Shown one piece after another: positions 40,033-50,568 of a DNA stretch of 64,000 nucleotides; within the stretch, counting starts at the first letter, position 1, and every line of letters begins with the position of its first letter. The stretch comes from Palleronia marisminoris (GTDB lineage Bacteria; Pseudomonadota; Alphaproteobacteria; Rhodobacterales; Rhodobacteraceae). A program made the position numbers and the translations under genes. A model generated the notes under the pieces. It was given only the letters and a program-made list of their open reading frames with translations, was not told the origin of the DNA and made no database searches. The stretch spans positions 310,001 to 374,000 of the forward strand of contig NZ_FWFV01000002.1 in the NCBI RefSeq assembly GCF_900172315.1. The letters are read 5' to 3'.

Positions 40033-40627
40033 TCCGGTTGCCGAGATGCCAGTCCAGATGCGCCAGCCGGTCCTGCCCCCAGAAGCGCTGATCGTCCTCG
40101 GTGATGTAGAAGGGCGCGCCGAAGGCGCCGGCGAGGACGGCCTCGTCGAGGTTCCTGGCGTAGGTGTCGGCGCCCGACAGCATCCCCGAATTCGCGAGCC
40201 CTCGGTCGAAGCCCGCAACTTCGAGGCAGTCGGCAATCACGTCGTCTTCGGCGATGTTCTTCTCCTCGGCCCAGCAGGCGCGGCAGAGACCGTGGACAAG
40301 CGCGCCCAGATCGCCACCTCCCGCCTTCTGCGCCGCGATGATGGCGAAGGAGGACGGTGCGGGGTTTGTGGGCCAATGCGCCGGCGAGAGGTTGATCGGC
40401 ATGTCCTGCATCGCCGCCGTGCGCGCCAGGTCCTGCAGACGGTAGGCCTGCCGGTTCGGGTGCCGGTCCTTCGGCGGGACACCTCCGGTCCGGGCGAACA
40501 ACTGGATGACGTCGAGCGGTTTGTACCGGATTTCGGCGTCATGGCGAGCGGCGATCCCTTCCAGCCGGGTACCGGCGAGGTAGGTGAAGGGCGACGTTGG
40601 GGCAAAGTAGTAGTCTATTCGGGCCAC
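40025..40627 (-). CDS. 2-hydroxychromene-2-carboxylate isomerase family (DsbA-like)
   Basis: A 200-residue thioredoxin-fold protein of the kappa-GST/HCCA isomerase type. [16 protein letters not shown] at the N-terminus supplies the Ser for GSH, followed by [15 protein letters not shown] and the C-terminal [24 protein letters not shown] start at 40627 is preceded by AAGGAGG. The real substrate is unknown; aromatic catabolism is the classical role. Confidence 0.87.
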   Translation of the reverse strand: MARIDYYFAPTSPFTYLAGTRLEGIAARHDAEIRYKPLDVIQLFARTGGVPPKDRHPNRQAYRLQDLARTAAMQDMPINLSPAHWPTNPAPSSFAIIAAQKAGGGDLGALVHGLCRACWAEEKNIAEDDVIADCLEVAGFDRGLANSGMLSGADTYARNLDEAVLAGAFGAPFYITEDDQRFWGQDRLAHLDWHLGNRNA

Positions 40628-40723
40628 ACCGGCCTCCTTTCCCAGCGTTCATATTCCGAGCGAGCTATGCCTGTGATACCCGGCGTCAACGCGCGAGTCG
40701 CGACGGCTATCCCGAGGACGCAC

Positions 40724-41743
40724 ATGCCCAGCACCCAAGAACCCAAGCTCATCGCCGGAAACGCCAACCCGACGCTCGCCCGCGCCATCGCGCGGCGGAT
40801 GTCGATGCACCGGGGGCAGTCCCTCGACCTGGTGAACGCGCGAGTCGAACGGTTCAACGATGCCGAGATCTTCGTCGAGGTCTACGAGAATGTCCGCGGC
40901 GAGGACATGTTCATCATCCAGCCGACCTCGAACCCGGCGAACGACAACCTGATGGAGCTGCTGATCATGGCCGACGCGCTGCGCCGGTCGTCGGCTGCGC
41001 GCATCACGGCCGTGATCCCGTATTTCGGCTACGCGCGGCAGGACCGCCGCACCAAGGCGCGCACGCCGATCACCGCCAAGCTTGTCGCGAACATGCTGAC
41101 CGAGGCCGGGATCGAGCGGGTCCTGACCATGGACCTGCACGCCGCGCAGATACAGGGCTTCTTCGATATTCCGGTGGACAACCTCTATGCGTCGCCGGTC
41201 TTCGCGCTCGACCTGAAGAACGCGTTCAGGGGCCGGATGGAGGACGTGATGATCGTTTCGCCTGACGTCGGTGGCGTGGCCCGCGCGCGCGATCTGGCCA
41301 AGCGGATCAACGCGCCCCTGTCGATCGTGGACAAGCGCCGCGAGAAGGCGGGCGAAGTCGCCGAGATGACCGTGATCGGCGACGTGACTGGCAAGACCTG
41401 CATCATCGTGGACGACATCTGCGACACGGCCGGAACATTGTGCAAGGCAGCCGACACGCTGATCCAGCAGGGTGCGGCCGAGGTCCACGCCTACATCTCG
41501 CACGGAGTGCTGTCGGGCCCGGCGGTCGAGCGAATCTCGAACTCGGTCATGAAGACTCTCGTCACCACCGACTCGATCGAACCGACGAAAGCCGTGCGCG
41601 ACTGCGAGGCCATCCGCATCGTCCCGACGGCGCCCATGTTCGCGCAGGCGATCCTGAACATCTGGAACGGCACCTCAGTCAGTTCACTGTTCGAAGCCGA
41701 GACGCTCGGCCCGATCTACGAGGGCCTCTATTCCGACGTCTGA
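40724..41743 (+). CDS. prs: Ribose-phosphate pyrophosphokinase (PRPP synthase)
   Basis: A 339-residue class I enzyme forming PRPP from ribose 5-phosphate and [19 protein letters not shown] is the flexible-loop region, [17 protein letters not shown] the ATP-binding loop, [18 protein letters not shown] the next landmark, and [11 protein letters not shown] the PRPP-binding motif. GAGG lies ahead of the ATG at 40724; the frame is open far upstream but that is antisense to the isomerase gene. Its stop overlaps the convergent CoA-transferase gene by 16 bases. Confidence 0.96.
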   Translation: MPSTQEPKLIAGNANPTLARAIARRMSMHRGQSLDLVNARVERFNDAEIFVEVYENVRGEDMFIIQPTSNPANDNLMELLIMADALRRSSAARITAVIPYFGYARQDRRTKARTPITAKLVANMLTEAGIERVLTMDLHAAQIQGFFDIPVDNLYASPVFALDLKNAFRGRMEDVMIVSPDVGGVARARDLAKRINAPLSIVDKRREKAGEVAEMTVIGDVTGKTCIIVDDICDTAGTLCKAADTLIQQGAAEVHAYISHGVLSGPAVERISNSVMKTLVTTDSIEPTKAVRDCEAIRIVPTAPMFAQAILNIWNGTSVSSLFEAETLGPIYEGLYSDV

Positions 41744-42921
41744 TCCGGTGTGGCGTAGCGCCCGAGGATCTCGTCGGTGTGCTCGCCGCAGAAGGGCGGC
41801 GGGCGGTCGTAGCGGACCGGCGTGCGCGAGAATTTCAGGGGATTGCCCAGCAGCCGCACTGCGCCGGCCGCCGTCCCCGAGCGGGCGACCTTGACCACCA
41901 TCTCGCGCGCCGCGGCCTGGTCCGAGGTCAGCGCCTGCCCCACCGTCTGCACCGGCGAAACGGTGACGGCACGCTCGGTCAGACCGTCCACCACCTGCGC
42001 GACCGACATGGCGCCGATCGCGGGAAGGATCTCGTGCATCAAGCTGTCCCGGTTCTGCGTCCGCGCCGGGTTCGTCGCGTAGCGCGGATCGTCCGCCAGG
42101 CCGGGCAGACCAAGGAAATCGCAGAAGCGGGTGAACTGGCGGTCGTTGCCCACTGCGACGGCGACATGCCCATCCGATGCCTGAAACACCTGGTAGGGCA
42201 CGATGGCGGGGTGGGCGTTGCCGTGCCGGTGGGGCTCTTCACCGGTCTCCAGGTACGTCGTGCCCACGTTGATCAGCCACGCCATCTGCGTATCCAGCAG
42301 GGCAAGGTCGATCGACTGCCCCTGCCCCGTCAGATCCCGGTGACGCAGCGCGGCCAGGATGCCGGTCGCCGCGTAGAGGCCGCAGATCACGTCCGCCACC
42401 GCGACGCCTACCTTCATGGGCTCCCCCTTAGGGTCGCCGGTCAGGCTCATGATCCCGCCATAAGCCTGCGCCATCAGGTCGTAACCCGGCTTCTCGCGGT
42501 TCGGGCCGGTCTGACCGAAGCCTGAGATCGAGCAGTAGATCAGCCGCGGCTCAGCGGCGCAGAGCGTTTCGGAGTCGAGCCCGAACTTCGCCAGCGACCC
42601 CGGGCGGAAATTCTCGACCACCACGTCGGCCTCTGCTGCCAGGCGGCGCACGGCGGCCTGCCCCTCGGGTGACGCGAGATCCAGGGCGACGGAAAATTTA
42701 TTGCGATTGGCGGAAAGGAAATATCCCGACAGGTCGGTCTCGCGCCCGTCGGCGTCGCGTACCGACACCGGCCCCCAGTGGCGCGTATCGTCGCCGCCCG
42801 TCGCCGGGTTCTCGACCTTCCAAACCTCGGCGCCCATGTCGCCCAGAAGCTGTGTGCAGGTCGGCCCCGCCAGCACACGCGACAGGTCGAGGATCTTCAG
42901 ACCGTCCAGAGCCCCGGTCAT
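41728..42921 (-). CDS. CaiB/BaiF family CoA transferase (class III)
   Basis: A 397-residue class III CoA transferase. [20 protein letters not shown] is the N-terminal signature, [14 protein letters not shown] follows, [15 protein letters not shown] and [12 protein letters not shown] are standard, and the catalytic Asp lies in [11 protein letters not shown]. Substrates are often succinyl-CoA with dicarboxylates or carnitine-like acids. The ATG at 42921 is the family start; the frame is open to 43056. This is the last clear core gene before the tRNA. Confidence 0.92.
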   Translation of the reverse strand: MTGALDGLKILDLSRVLAGPTCTQLLGDMGAEVWKVENPATGGDDTRHWGPVSVRDADGRETDLSGYFLSANRNKFSVALDLASPEGQAAVRRLAAEADVVVENFRPGSLAKFGLDSETLCAAEPRLIYCSISGFGQTGPNREKPGYDLMAQAYGGIMSLTGDPKGEPMKVGVAVADVICGLYAATGILAALRHRDLTGQGQSIDLALLDTQMAWLINVGTTYLETGEEPHRHGNAHPAIVPYQVFQASDGHVAVAVGNDRQFTRFCDFLGLPGLADDPRYATNPARTQNRDSLMHEILPAIGAMSVAQVVDGLTERAVTVSPVQTVGQALTSDQAAAREMVVKVARSGTAAGAVRLLGNPLKFSRTPVRYDRPPPFCGEHTDEILGRYATPDQTSE

Positions 42922-44065
42922 GCTGCGGCGAAAGCGATAAGGGTGATCATGGCGCGGACGGTAGCGGCCTCGCACGGGGCTGGCAATCCGGCCGGACGCA
43001 GCATCGTGCGCGGTCGGGTGCCAGCCTGGCGCCGTCTCGAACGGCTGCCACGACACTCGGCAACGCGGGCTGGCTCATCGCCCTCGGCGGAAGCTCCTAC
43101 CATACCGCAGGGTGGCTCTTCCGATCATGAGCGGTTCCTGTGGCGGGCGTCGATGATGTCCCCGGCGGCCTATGCCGTGGCCTGCGGCTTCACGTGGGCC
43201 TGAGCGAGTTGGAGAATCCCAGGCGACCGGTGATCCGGATGCCGCCCATGTCGGTGCCGTCGGTCGTCATTCTCGAACCCTGAGATCCACCTCAAGCTTC
43301 AGGAGATCATCCGCCGAGAAAATCTTTTTTCCGTCAGATCCGGCGGGATCCGGGTCTCAGTCGGTGTCGAAATTCGTTGCAGCGCAGGATGGTCGTCATT
43401 GGGATCGGGCCCGTCGATCCAGCGGGCCGGAATAGCGCCCGCGGTCAGACTTGGGCACAGGCGCTCGCTCGGGAGCCAGCGCAAGAATCAGGGGCTTCGC
43501 TCGCGATGTGCGTCGATTTGGCTGTTTTGCAAACGCGACACGGGGGCTGGACTCGAGCACGTATCACATCGCTTCGTGACCGGTGCCGGTACCGGTACCG
43601 GTACCGGTGACGTTTATATGCCTTGGGATTCGAGGTTCTCAGACAAGCTCTCGGCCTCTGATGACTGAGCGTGCGCAGTCAGAGCACGTGTCTGCCGGGG
43701 CGCCTCACACTCGGCATTTGCGCGCGGATGCACCCGGGATTCGGCTGTCGCGATATCCTATGCATGGTCAGACCTCCGTGCTCTGAAGGAGGTCGGTTCG
43801 GCACCTTAGGGCGGAAATACGAAGCCAATCGATTCCGAGACAGCGCGCGCAGGCTTGGCTGTCGCAGCTTTTGTCCCGGGATGACGCTGAAGGTGATGGA
43901 GTTGAGAAAATACACCCTGAGGAAGATGGCCCAATCTTCCGCCGACCGGTGCTTCCCGGTGCCTTTCGGAGCCATTTCAAGGGCTTGAGGCCCATGATGA
44001 TCTACGTTGCAGGACGGGGAGTTTCGCCTTGTAATTCCGTGGTTTGCCCCGCTATACGGGTCAGC
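42922..44065. other. 1.1-kb stretch with no supportable gene
   Basis: Several short open frames (up to about 105 codons) exist on both strands, but none has a recognisable family, a convincing ribosome site or coding-like bias. The base composition from about 43300 is visibly less GC-rich than the neighbouring genes. It contains a CGGTAC hexamer repeat near 43581. It probably represents decayed or non-coding DNA upstream of the tRNA. Confidence 0.55.
43581..43610. repeat. Hexanucleotide tandem repeat (CGGTAC)n
   Basis: Five consecutive six-base units, CGGTGC, CGGTAC, CGGTAC, CGGTAC, CGGTGA: three perfect copies flanked by two degenerate ones. One open frame reads through it as alternating Arg-Tyr residues, but no protein family is evident. 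Confidence 0.85.
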
Positions 44066-44155
44066 GGAGACGTGGCCGAGTGGTCGAAGGCGCTCCCCTG
44101 CTAAGGGAGTAGGCGGGAAACCGTCTCGAGGGTTCGAATCCCTTCGTCTCCGCCA
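44066..44155 (+). tRNA. tRNA-Ser (GCU anticodon)
   Basis: A 90-base class II tRNA. The acceptor stem GGAGACG at 44066-44072 pairs with CGTCTCC at 44145-44151, followed by G and an encoded CCA. The anticodon stem-loop CTCCCCTGCTAAGGGAG gives GCT, reading AGC/AGU serine codons; a long variable arm (AGGCGGGAAACCGTCT region) and the GGTTCGAATCC T-loop are present. tRNA-Ser genes are frequent integration sites, and accessory genes begin right after it. Confidence 0.97.
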
Positions 44156-44449
44156 CTTGCCCCCGCGAAAGCGTTCTCCCGATCCGGCTCCGGCCGAATT
44201 TTTCCGTTGTATTCGGGGGTTATGCAGGAAGGGCTGAGCACTGCCCCTGGCGCCAAGTGGCCCGGAAGCGGTCTCTCAGTGCCAGTATTCTCTGGACCTC
44301 TCGACTGCTCGATTTCGGTGTAGAGCATTTAAGTATCAGAAAGGAATGGCAAAAATAGAAGGCTGACCTGAACACTTCGATGCTAGTGGCGCCATCGAGA
44401 TGGAACCGGGATCGAACAACGATGTCGCGCTTTGGCTGAAACGCCAGCT

Positions 44450-47245
44450 CTATTCTGCAGGCTCGGCGACGGCAGCGTGCCTCGTGATGATGTCCTGCAC
44501 CTCGCCCGGCTTGAAGGCGACGTCCCAAGCCCAGCGTCCGAAACCGCCTGCTGCGTTGATCGCCTTCACCCATTCGTTCAGCGCGTCCCGCTTGGCCTTG
44601 TTCTGAGGACTGTCTGTGCCCTTGATCTCGAGTGCGAGGATCGTGCCGCCAGCGAGACGGACCAGGAAATCCGGGACGTATCGCCGCCGGGAGCCCGCCC
44701 ACATGTAGTAGATCTGGAAACCGAGGTGATCGTTCTTGGCGTAGGCAAGAACGTCCTCGCGCTTCTCGAAGGTATTGGCCGCGTGGCCCTCCCAGGCAGA
44801 ATCTCCCACCAAATGGCTGATGTGCGACTTGGTCGTCGGAAAGCACGGCTTGGTCGTGTACCAGGTGCGCATCAACCCGGTTGCACCGATCGGGCTTTCC
44901 TCGTCGAACACCGGCGTCAGACGTTCAGTGTTCTGCTCGGTCACGTTGCTCAGCACATGTTGGACCACGAGATCGATGTTGAGCGCGATCAGGATACGCC
45001 GCCGAAGCGGATCGGAGTGAAAAAGCGACGGGATGTCGAGGCGGTCTGAGTTGAGGAACGCCTCGACGATCCTGACCAGTTGCGCCGCCAGATACTCGTG
45101 GGTGCCGGTGAACCCATGGCTCAGCTCGGCAAATGCCTTCCGTGCAGCTTGGAATACGAGGCGCTGCAGACGGAAGCCATCCGGTAGCTTCCCAAGGTCG
45201 ATCGCGGTGACCTTGCCCATGTCCGTCGCGCCGCCGAGCGCCGGGGCAAGTTCGGCGCTGATCGGTGTGCTGGCGGGATCGAGCACGAGCGGCTGGACCT
45301 TGCTCCAGTCGATGGCGAGCTCCGGTTTGACGACCGTCTCCACGCGCAGCACGTTCGGCCAGCGAAGCTCCAGATGCGCGCGGTCGGGCACTACTTCGAT
45401 CTGCGTGGTGGGCTTCGGCGGTGGCGGCGCCTCACCGCCTTCGCCGGTCTCCGAGATCGAGAGCGGCACGCCGAAGACGTTGACGTATTCGGGCAGGAAC
45501 AGGCCGTTCTCGTCAGTGTCGTAGGACACCCGGCGCAGTCCGCGTCCTACGACCTGTTCGCAGAGCAACTGGGACGTGAAGGCCCGGAGCCCCATGATGT
45601 GCGTCACATTCTTGGCGTCCCATCCCTCCGACAGCATCGCCACCGATATGACGTTCTGAAGGTCCTGACCGGCGGCACCCCTTTTCCCGACATTGTCCAC
45701 GATCTCGCGCAGCAGTTCTTCCTTCTTAAGGGCAAGGAACTGCTGGCGGCGCGTTTCGGGAAGGTCAGCCGCGTCGATGATGTCCTTCAGGCGCGCCTCG
45801 TAGTCCTTGTCGGATGAGGCGGTCTCGCCGATCTCTGCCTTCTCGAGCACTTTCGAGTCGACGCGAAGCGTCCGGTCTGGCGCGTGCAGCTCGGGCCAGT
45901 GTGCATCGCCCTTGTTGAAGTAGTTCTCGATGCGGGCCGCGGTCTCCGTGCGGTTGCAGACCGTGAGCATGACAGGAGGCGAGTGGTGACCGGCCTCCTT
46001 CCAGCGTGCCCGGGTTTCCCGCCAGTCGGCGCCGAGCAGCGTATAGGCGTCCTGTACCAGCTTGGGCAGCGCCTCGTGTTGCTCCGCCTTTGCGCGGTTC
46101 AGGTCCTCGGACACGGATGGGTCGCGATAGATGTGGTAGAGTTTCGAGCGCAGCGTCTTGGCGTCCGGAACAGCATCGTCGCGGACCACCACGCGCGGGG
46201 TCTTCACCAGCCCGGCCTCGATCGCATCGTTCAAGCCGAAATCCGAGACGATCCAGTCGAACAGCGCCGTGTCGGTGCTCTTCTTGCCGGTGGGCGCAAA
46301 GGGCGTGGCCGACAGGTCGAAACAGCGCTGGATGCGACGGGTCTTGTGGATCCTGTCCAGCCCTTCGATCCAGCGGGTCGCCTCATCGAGGTCAATGCCC
46401 TGTTCCGCGGCCACCTTCTTGCTGATCTTCACCTCTGGCGGCTTGCGGTAGGCATGGTGCGCCTCGTCGTTGATGACGATGATGTCCTTGTGCGCGGCCA
46501 GCTTGCCCAGCACGCGCCGCGTGAAGGCCTCGTCGGACTCGCGCCCCTTCTTCACCACCGAGCGGTCAGTTTCCTTCAGCGGCATCAGCGTGTGCCAGTT
46601 CTCGATCAGGACCTCGGCCTGGTTCAGCTTCTGGCGCAGCGCCTCGGAGGGGCACAGGTTGAACTCGTCGTAGTAGCTGCCCTCGCTGGGCAGCAGCACC
46701 TGCAGCCGTTCCTTCACGGTCAGGCCAGGCGCCACAATGAAGACAGCGCGGCTGAAGTCCTTGTTCCGCTTCGGATAGGTCAGCGCGTTGAGCACCTGCC
46801 AGGTGATGATCATCGCCATCACCGTGGTCTTGCCCGCCCCTGTGGCCATCTTGTTGCAGAGCCGCTCCCACGCGCCGCCGTCGCCGGGGATTGCGATGCC
46901 CTGCTTGTACGCCTCGGCCCCCTCGACCCACCAGATCAGTGTCTCGATGGCCTCGAGCTGGCAGAAATAGAACGGGTACTGCCGCGCATCGCGGTCGTGC
47001 CAGTGCTCCAGCAGCTTGCGCGTGACAATGGTCACGCCGGGCCAGCCCGCCTCGCGCCAGGCGTCCACGCGGGTGCGGATCGTGTTCACCAGCTCCAGCA
47101 CCTCGGTGCGTTTGGTGTTGTTGCGCGCGTCGAAGACCTCGTAGCTCGCTGGCCGGCGCTCGGGCTTGATCTCCAGCTTGCCGCCCTTGCCTTCGATCCA
47201 GTGCTGGGCCGGGCAGACGAACGGCGTGTTGATGATGAGGGACAT
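44450..47245 (-). CDS. Restriction enzyme helicase-nuclease subunit (DEAH, Res-like)
   Basis: A 931-residue SF2 helicase and endonuclease. Walker A MATGAGKTTVMA near residue 132, DEAH box in VINDEAHHAYR, motif III in LSATPFAP, and motifs V-VI in VAMLSEGWDAKNV and EQVVGRGLRR. The C-terminal end has a PD-(D/E)xK-type nuclease site, YVPDFLVRLAGGTILALEIK. It resembles the Res subunit of Type III systems and the BPTD_3080-type restriction endonucleases. It starts four bases after the methyltransferase stop; the pair is an operon reading towards the tRNA. It ends with TAG. Confidence 0.9.
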   Translation of the reverse strand: MSLIINTPFVCPAQHWIEGKGGKLEIKPERRPASYEVFDARNNTKRTEVLELVNTIRTRVDAWREAGWPGVTIVTRKLLEHWHDRDARQYPFYFCQLEAIETLIWWVEGAEAYKQGIAIPGDGGAWERLCNKMATGAGKTTVMAMIITWQVLNALTYPKRNKDFSRAVFIVAPGLTVKERLQVLLPSEGSYYDEFNLCPSEALRQKLNQAEVLIENWHTLMPLKETDRSVVKKGRESDEAFTRRVLGKLAAHKDIIVINDEAHHAYRKPPEVKISKKVAAEQGIDLDEATRWIEGLDRIHKTRRIQRCFDLSATPFAPTGKKSTDTALFDWIVSDFGLNDAIEAGLVKTPRVVVRDDAVPDAKTLRSKLYHIYRDPSVSEDLNRAKAEQHEALPKLVQDAYTLLGADWRETRARWKEAGHHSPPVMLTVCNRTETAARIENYFNKGDAHWPELHAPDRTLRVDSKVLEKAEIGETASSDKDYEARLKDIIDAADLPETRRQQFLALKKEELLREIVDNVGKRGAAGQDLQNVISVAMLSEGWDAKNVTHIMGLRAFTSQLLCEQVVGRGLRRVSYDTDENGLFLPEYVNVFGVPLSISETGEGGEAPPPPKPTTQIEVVPDRAHLELRWPNVLRVETVVKPELAIDWSKVQPLVLDPASTPISAELAPALGGATDMGKVTAIDLGKLPDGFRLQRLVFQAARKAFAELSHGFTGTHEYLAAQLVRIVEAFLNSDRLDIPSLFHSDPLRRRILIALNIDLVVQHVLSNVTEQNTERLTPVFDEESPIGATGLMRTWYTTKPCFPTTKSHISHLVGDSAWEGHAANTFEKREDVLAYAKNDHLGFQIYYMWAGSRRRYVPDFLVRLAGGTILALEIKGTDSPQNKAKRDALNEWVKAINAAGGFGRWAWDVAFKPGEVQDIITRHAAVAEPAE

Positions 47246-47249
47246 GGGC

Positions 47250-50200
47250 CTACCGCTCCAGCGGCATGATCTTGAGCGACTCGATCCCGCGGTCGTCCAC
47301 GATCTTGACCGCGATCCGCCGGTTCTCGCCCGCATCGAAGGGCAGCGAGACGGTGCCGTGGAACTGCTCCAGCAGATCCTCGTCGAGCTCGGCCCTCACG
47401 GTCTTGCGCAGGCGGTTCCAGCCGCCCTTCGCATCCGCCATCGGGAAGAACATCTGGTGCGGCATCAGCGAGCGGTTGTCGTAGTCCACGTCCAGCGACC
47501 ACATCGCGATCTGCGTCTTGCCGCCGGACACGAGGTCGCCCGCCTTGGGGTCGAAATAGTCGAAGCCGTTCACCTCAACCTCCCACAGCCCGTCCTTGCG
47601 CTTGCGAAGCTCCACGTCCGGCTGGCCCATCAGCCAGAAGGACTGGTTCGAAGCGCGCTTCTTCTTCAGATCCTCGGTCAGCAGGTCGGTGTTCATCTGT
47701 GCCTTCAGCAGCGTCACGCCCGGCCAGTTCACCTCGTCAATGTCCTTCGCGGCCTCGGGGTCGAAGGTGAAGGCGCAGAACAGGATGAATTTCGGCGACG
47801 GGCGCAGGGTCTCGGCCTCGGTCAGCGCCAGTTCCACCTGCCTCTGCTCCAGCGCCGCGTGCTCGGGGCCGAAGCTGACGACGACGCGCTCGCCCGTCTC
47901 GGCCAGCGATCCGCTGGCGTGGAGGTAGCGCAGCCCCGGCAGCGTCTCGAACTCGGCGAAGCGGAGCATGGCGCCGCCTTTGCCGCGCACGCCGGTCTTC
48001 AGAAGCTCGTCGCGCCACAGCGCCTGGCGCGAGGTCTCGCCAGAGCGGGCGACGGTCTCGTCGGCCTCCTGCGGTGGCATGCTCTCGTCCAGGGAGAGGA
48101 CGGTTGGCGCCGGCACCGCCTCGACCGAGAAGGGCCCGCAGATGCGCAGCTTGGATTTGTCGATGCGCGGCTTGTCGTAGAGCGTCTCTTGCTCGGCATG
48201 GTCGGCGATGGACTGGTCCATGCGGCGCTGCATCGACTGCCGGGCGGCGTGAAATGCGTCGAAGGGCGCGCGGGCGGCGTCGGGCCAGTCCTCCGGCAAG
48301 TCGAAGGGCACCTCCCATTCGTGCAGGGTGTCGCCCTTGGCGAAGTCTACCGGCTTGCCCTTGCGCACGCCCTGTGCGGGCTTCAGGGGCTTTGGCGGGG
48401 CGGCGGAAAGTGCTGCGTTCAATTCGGCCAGCGCCGCCGCGATCTTCGGGTGGTCTTCGTCGTAAATCGTGTCGATGTCGGGGTTGTTGGCGATGCTTTT
48501 GAGGGTGATGTGCGGGACGGTTTCATAGTCGAATCCGCCACCCAGCCCCTCATGCGGATAGCGCAAAGCGTAGTAATCGAAGCTGGCGGTCATCAGCCGC
48601 TGCTTGGCCAGCGTGATCGCCACGCGGGAGGTGTCGCAGGTGATCCAGCGCCGCCCCCATTTCTCGGCGACGAAGGCGGTGGTGCCAGCGCCACAGGTCG
48701 GATCGAGCACCAGATCGCCCGGATCGGTGGTCATGAGCAGGCAGCGTTCAACAACCTTCGGAAGCGTCTGAACGACATATAGTTTCTGAAGCGTCTGGTT
48801 ATCACCTGAGGCCATATCGCCCCATAGATTGCCGATTGCCATTGCTGGGAAGTCATCGACGTACCGCACATAACAAAGTGTCGAGCCAACAGTTCTCTCC
48901 GAGATGCGCTTCGCTTTGGCGAGGCGTTGGAACCCCTTCTCGGACGTTTTCCAATAACCGCTTCCTGGTCGGAAGGTGATCCCGTTAAGCTCGACAGGGA
49001 AGTCTCCTGGCGGCCTTTGACTGGTTGCGGTGTCAAGGCGGAGTATGCGGCACTCGTTCGAAACTGGCGTAGTCCCCGATCTCTCCCCCTTTGTCATAGG
49101 GCGACGTGATCCGTCAGGATGCTGAACAACCGTGTATTCGCCTGTGCCATCACTTCCGAATATCTTGGGCCTGAGTGGGCGGCGGAATTTCACTCTTGAT
49201 TTATCTCTCGCATACCAAACCAAGTAATCGGTGATATTTGAAAGCAGTTCACTTGTTTGCCCAGTCGTCTTTACGAAAGCGATGTTTGACAGGAAATTTT
49301 CGTCGCCGAAAATCTCGTCCATTAACTCCCGAACGTGGTGCAGGTTCTCATCCGAAATCTGCACGAACACCGACCCGCTCTCGGTCAGCAGTTCTCGCGC
49401 CAGCATCAACCGGTCGCGCAGATAGGTGAGGTAGGAGTGGATGCCGAGTTCCCAGGTGTCCCGGAACGCCTTGATCATCTCGGGTTCCTGGGTGAGGTCG
49501 TCGTCCGAGCGGTCCTTCACGTCGCGCTTGTTCGTGAAAGGCTGGAAGTTCGACCCGTATTTGATGCCGTAGGGCGGGTCGATGTAGATCATCTGGACGC
49601 AGCCGCCCATGCTCTCCTTGGTCAGGAGCGAGTTCATCACCAGCAGGCTGTCGCCTGCCACCAGCCGGTTCGACCATCCTTTTTCGTGATGATAGAAGTC
49701 CAGCGCCTGGCGCAGCGGCAGGTTCTCGAACGGGGCCGCAAACAGGTCCGGCTGCCGCCATTGCGTCGCCGCGTCCTTCCCCTTCAGCCGCTTCGCCGCA
49801 TTGGCGAGGATCGTCGCCGGGTCCACCCGTTCGTGGACATGGAGCGAGACGGTATCGACCTCGACGCTCGTCCGCTCCGCCTTGCCCGTCCAGTTGAGAT
49901 AGGGCGCCTGCAGCCGCTTCAGCTCCTGCAGCGCGTCCCGCATCCGTTCGGGATCGTCGCTGGTCAGCGCGTCATCGACGAGCCGTTCGATCCCCGCCCG
50001 CGCCGAGTCGAAGTTCAGCACCGGGTCGAGATGCGGGTCATAGGCCCAGACCGTCTTCTCGCCATCCGGATCGGTCCCGGCATGGACCATCCCGACCTCG
50101 GGGTTGTTCACCCGGGTCTCGCCATGGCGGTAGCTCAGCACCTGCGTGGGCCCGTTCGGCTTGCGCGCCGCCTTCTTGCCGCGAGCGGCGGCACGCTGCC

Positions 50201-50468
50201 GCGGTGCGGGCTCGTCGGTTGGGGTCAGTTCGAACCCGTCGTCGTCCTCATCCTCGTCGGCATCGACCACCCGCATGATCGACCCGCCCCGCCCACGGCC
50301 TTTGGCAAGCAGGCCATCATCCACTAGGGCGTCGCGCGCGACGAAGTAGTCGTCGTCGGAGAGGCCCGGCACCTGCTCGCGCAACAGCGCCATCATCGCG
50401 CCGTTGCCGATGGAAAAGCCATCTTCGGGGGTCAGGGAAAGGATCAGGTCGGTCAGACTGTCGGACAT
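47250..50468 (-). CDS. Site-specific adenine DNA methyltransferase (Mod-like, beta class)
   Basis: A 1072-residue protein. The N-terminal 100 residues are acidic and may form an interaction domain. Motif IV is IYIDPPYGIKYGSNF near residue 297, and the SAM-binding motif I is DPTCGAGTTAFVAEKWG near 560. DPPY before FxGxG places it in the beta class of N6-adenine (or N4-cytosine) methylases. The long middle and C-terminal regions (about 600-1072) are presumably target-recognition and subunit-contact domains. It is the partner of the downstream helicase-nuclease. It is divergent from the small operon at 50569. Confidence 0.9.
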   Translation of the reverse strand: MSDSLTDLILSLTPEDGFSIGNGAMMALLREQVPGLSDDDYFVARDALVDDGLLAKGRGRGGSIMRVVDADEDEDDDGFELTPTDEPAPRQRAAARGKKAARKPNGPTQVLSYRHGETRVNNPEVGMVHAGTDPDGEKTVWAYDPHLDPVLNFDSARAGIERLVDDALTSDDPERMRDALQELKRLQAPYLNWTGKAERTSVEVDTVSLHVHERVDPATILANAAKRLKGKDAATQWRQPDLFAAPFENLPLRQALDFYHHEKGWSNRLVAGDSLLVMNSLLTKESMGGCVQMIYIDPPYGIKYGSNFQPFTNKRDVKDRSDDDLTQEPEMIKAFRDTWELGIHSYLTYLRDRLMLARELLTESGSVFVQISDENLHHVRELMDEIFGDENFLSNIAFVKTTGQTSELLSNITDYLVWYARDKSRVKFRRPLRPKIFGSDGTGEYTVVQHPDGSRRPMTKGERSGTTPVSNECRILRLDTATSQRPPGDFPVELNGITFRPGSGYWKTSEKGFQRLAKAKRISERTVGSTLCYVRYVDDFPAMAIGNLWGDMASGDNQTLQKLYVVQTLPKVVERCLLMTTDPGDLVLDPTCGAGTTAFVAEKWGRRWITCDTSRVAITLAKQRLMTASFDYYALRYPHEGLGGGFDYETVPHITLKSIANNPDIDTIYDEDHPKIAAALAELNAALSAAPPKPLKPAQGVRKGKPVDFAKGDTLHEWEVPFDLPEDWPDAARAPFDAFHAARQSMQRRMDQSIADHAEQETLYDKPRIDKSKLRICGPFSVEAVPAPTVLSLDESMPPQEADETVARSGETSRQALWRDELLKTGVRGKGGAMLRFAEFETLPGLRYLHASGSLAETGERVVVSFGPEHAALEQRQVELALTEAETLRPSPKFILFCAFTFDPEAAKDIDEVNWPGVTLLKAQMNTDLLTEDLKKKRASNQSFWLMGQPDVELRKRKDGLWEVEVNGFDYFDPKAGDLVSGGKTQIAMWSLDVDYDNRSLMPHQMFFPMADAKGGWNRLRKTVRAELDEDLLEQFHGTVSLPFDAGENRRIAVKIVDDRGIESLKIMPLER

Positions 50469-50568
50469 GCGGGACGGGCACTCACGAAAAGGGCTTGTTT
50501 TCCAGAAGACTATCGCGCGAATCTTTGTTTTGCACGCCCGATTCCGCCGATCCGGCGCGGCAATCCTT

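Noticed and set aside
45884..47269. A 461-codon plus-strand frame opposite the helicase-nuclease
   Set aside because: Antisense shadow; the minus strand has intact helicase motifs.
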